From assembly GCA_003162995.1 (NCBI GenBank), contig PLUZ01000013.1:1-6428 (forward strand): a stretch of 6,428 nt of DNA, written 5' to 3'. The position numbers were made by a program, and so were the translations under genes. Positions within the stretch are counted from its first letter, which is position 1, and the number at the start of each line of letters is the position of its first letter. This document shows positions 5,617-6,428 of this stretch, in pieces. The notes beneath the pieces were generated by a model. That model ran no database searches and was not told the DNA's origin. It was given only the letters and a program-made list of their open reading frames with translations. This DNA is from Methylocapsa sp. GTDB taxonomy: Bacteria > Pseudomonadota > Alphaproteobacteria > Rhizobiales > Beijerinckiaceae.

Positions 5617-5886
5617 ATGGATACGAAGTTTTTAACTATTCGACTTGCAAATGTACATGCCGACGAAATTATCAAAACTGTCATCGACGATATCGATGTC
5701 GTTCTTAGACATAGGGGTACAGCAATGCCATATGACTATCGGCAAGATAATATTACCCATATGCAACATGCCACGGACAATCTGACAAAACTAATTGATA
5801 AGCTAACTGTAGAACGTGATTTAATCCAAAAGACGGTTGATCTACATAATGCTGAATTTGAAGCCAAATCCCAAATTGGATGGTGA
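5617..5886 (+). CDS. Small hypothetical protein, 89 aa, helical
   Basis: The preferred start is the ATG at 5617, because GGAG at 5604-5607 is 9 nt upstream. The frame is also open to a GTG at 5581 and in-frame ATGs at 5587, 5602 and 5608, but these lack a ribosome site. The product is mainly helical, with a heptad-like C-terminal half (NLTKLIDKLTVERDLIQKTV, about 55-74) that could form a coiled coil; it has no signal peptide and no cysteine. I do not recognise the family. It is AT-richer than the recombinase remnants beside it. The next small gene on the same strand begins 60 nt after its stop, so the two may be co-transcribed. Confidence 0.65.
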   Translation: MDTKFLTIRLANVHADEIIKTVIDDIDVVLRHRGTAMPYDYRQDNITHMQHATDNLTKLIDKLTVERDLIQKTVDLHNAEFEAKSQIGW

Positions 5887-5946
5887 TCAACCCTCCGGCG
5901 CGCGTTACCTGGCACTCGCCCTATCACATTCAACAAGGTGATTGAA

Positions 5947-6273
5947 ATGAAAGAGCGTGAACGTGAAGCAATCAAACGGCTGGCAAAAGAACCGCTGCCC
6001 GATGTTGAGGAAATGTTGTTCGAACTTGAACAGCGTTTGGATGCGTTGGAGGCCAGAGGAACATTACCGATTGAGATTCAAATATGGGTAAGAGGTGCGC
6101 GTGACTCGATTGCGCTGATACGCGAACAAATAATTCTACAGTTAAAACATATCCAGGGAAAGTGCGACCGGATTCAGGCTATGGTCAACCGTAATTTTGG
6201 AAAACAGTCTATTGCGGAAAGTGCAGCGTCATCAATGTTCGCCACCCTAACACACAAGCAGGATATCAAATGA
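5947..6273 (+). CDS. Small hypothetical coiled-coil protein, 108 aa
   Basis: The start chosen is the ATG at 5947, with AAGG at 5935-5938 8 nt upstream; a GTG at 5938 in the same frame overlaps that site and is less likely. Nearly the whole sequence is predicted to be helix with strong charge alternation: MKEREREAIKRLAKE (1-15), VEEMLFELEQRLDALEARG (20-38), then ARDSIALIREQIILQLKHIQ (51-70). This is the look of a small coiled-coil or helical-bundle protein. There is no enzyme motif and no membrane segment. The stop TGA at 6271-6273 overlaps an ATG (6270) that opens only a 7-codon frame. I do not recognise the family. Its position after the other small gene suggests a two-gene cargo unit. Confidence 0.65.
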   Translation: MKEREREAIKRLAKEPLPDVEEMLFELEQRLDALEARGTLPIEIQIWVRGARDSIALIREQIILQLKHIQGKCDRIQAMVNRNFGKQSIAESAASSMFATLTHKQDIK

Positions 6274-6311
6274 TACCACTCGCTACACGATGAATGGGGG
6301 GGCGTCGCAGC

Positions 6312-6410
6312 ATGATCCACATCATCGGGACAGCTCATGGGAAAACACAATATTGGTCGGATTTAATAAGGAAAGGTGAATCGCTGGATACGTGTCCGGT
6401 GATTGTTTGA
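6312..6410 (+). CDS. Possible very short ORF, 32 aa
   Basis: The frame starting at the ATG at 6312 reads MIHIIGTAHGKTQYWSDLIR then KGESLDTCPVIV before a TGA at 6408-6410. The opening beta-strand-like IHIIGTAH and the balanced composition look like the N-terminus of a real protein. A G-run (6295-6301) lies about 10 nt upstream and could serve as ribosome site. The protein is very short and may be a truncated or frameshifted start of a longer gene that continues beyond the window. A competing overlapping frame of 29 codons starts at 6290. Confidence 0.3.
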   Translation: MIHIIGTAHGKTQYWSDLIRKGESLDTCPVIV

Positions 6411-6428
6411 ACTTGCCCGCGTTTAGCG

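Noticed and set aside
1..6428. CRISPR array, tRNA, rRNA, intact integrase or attachment site
   Set aside because: I saw no regularly spaced direct repeats, cloverleaf-like segment, ribosomal motif, tyrosine integrase signature or clear long flanking direct repeat; this was by eye, so short att repeats could be missed.

Overview
The window looks like part of an integrated mobile genetic element, or several layered accessory insertions, in a proteobacterium. An alphaproteobacterium is my best guess from protein style (the family of the 225-aa protein, the AYA-type signal peptidase site, the AlpA/primase module). That is inference; no rRNA, tRNA or housekeeping gene is present to confirm it. Base composition is mixed: moderately GC-rich over the replication genes and AT-rich in the intergenic blocks near 257-440 and 3745-3961, as expected of accessory DNA. 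No integrase, attachment site, tRNA or CRISPR array was found.

Layout. At the left edge a minus-strand reading frame (1-256) runs out of the window. An AT-rich intergenic block with two perfect 9-bp inverted repeats and a TATAAT box separates it from a plus-strand gene (518-1195) for a 225-aa uncharacterised protein with a central coiled coil. A structured leader (about 1200-1317, three inverted repeats) precedes the core of the window, three tightly packed plus-strand genes. These are an AlpA-type regulator/excisionase-like protein (1318-1539), a protein with archaeo-eukaryotic primase (AEP) signatures (1536-2411) and a helicase-like protein (2392-3744). They overlap one another (ATGA, then 20 nt), so they probably form one translationally coupled unit. 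An AlpA regulator plus an AEP primase plus a helicase is the kind of module used for regulation and self-replication in satellite phages, P4-like elements and integrative elements. The helicase-like protein appears to lack a Walker A motif.

Downstream, an AT-rich gap leads to a gene for a small exported cysteine-rich protein (3962-4399), which looks like cargo. On the minus strand follow a 138-aa hypothetical gene (4570-4986) and, just upstream of it, the remains of two serine recombinases (about 5165-5342 and 5336-5587). Each carries its own copy of the catalytic-domain block around DRLARS, and the first has a one-base frameshift. The right end holds two small plus-strand genes for helical, charged hypothetical proteins (5617-5886 and 5947-6273) and a possible short ORF (6312-6410).

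How the genes might work together: AlpA would control excision and/or expression, and the AEP and helicase-like proteins would prime and unwind (or regulate) element replication. The exported protein, the 138-aa protein and the small coiled-coil proteins are cargo of unknown role. The recombinase remnants mark an older insertion or rearrangement boundary.
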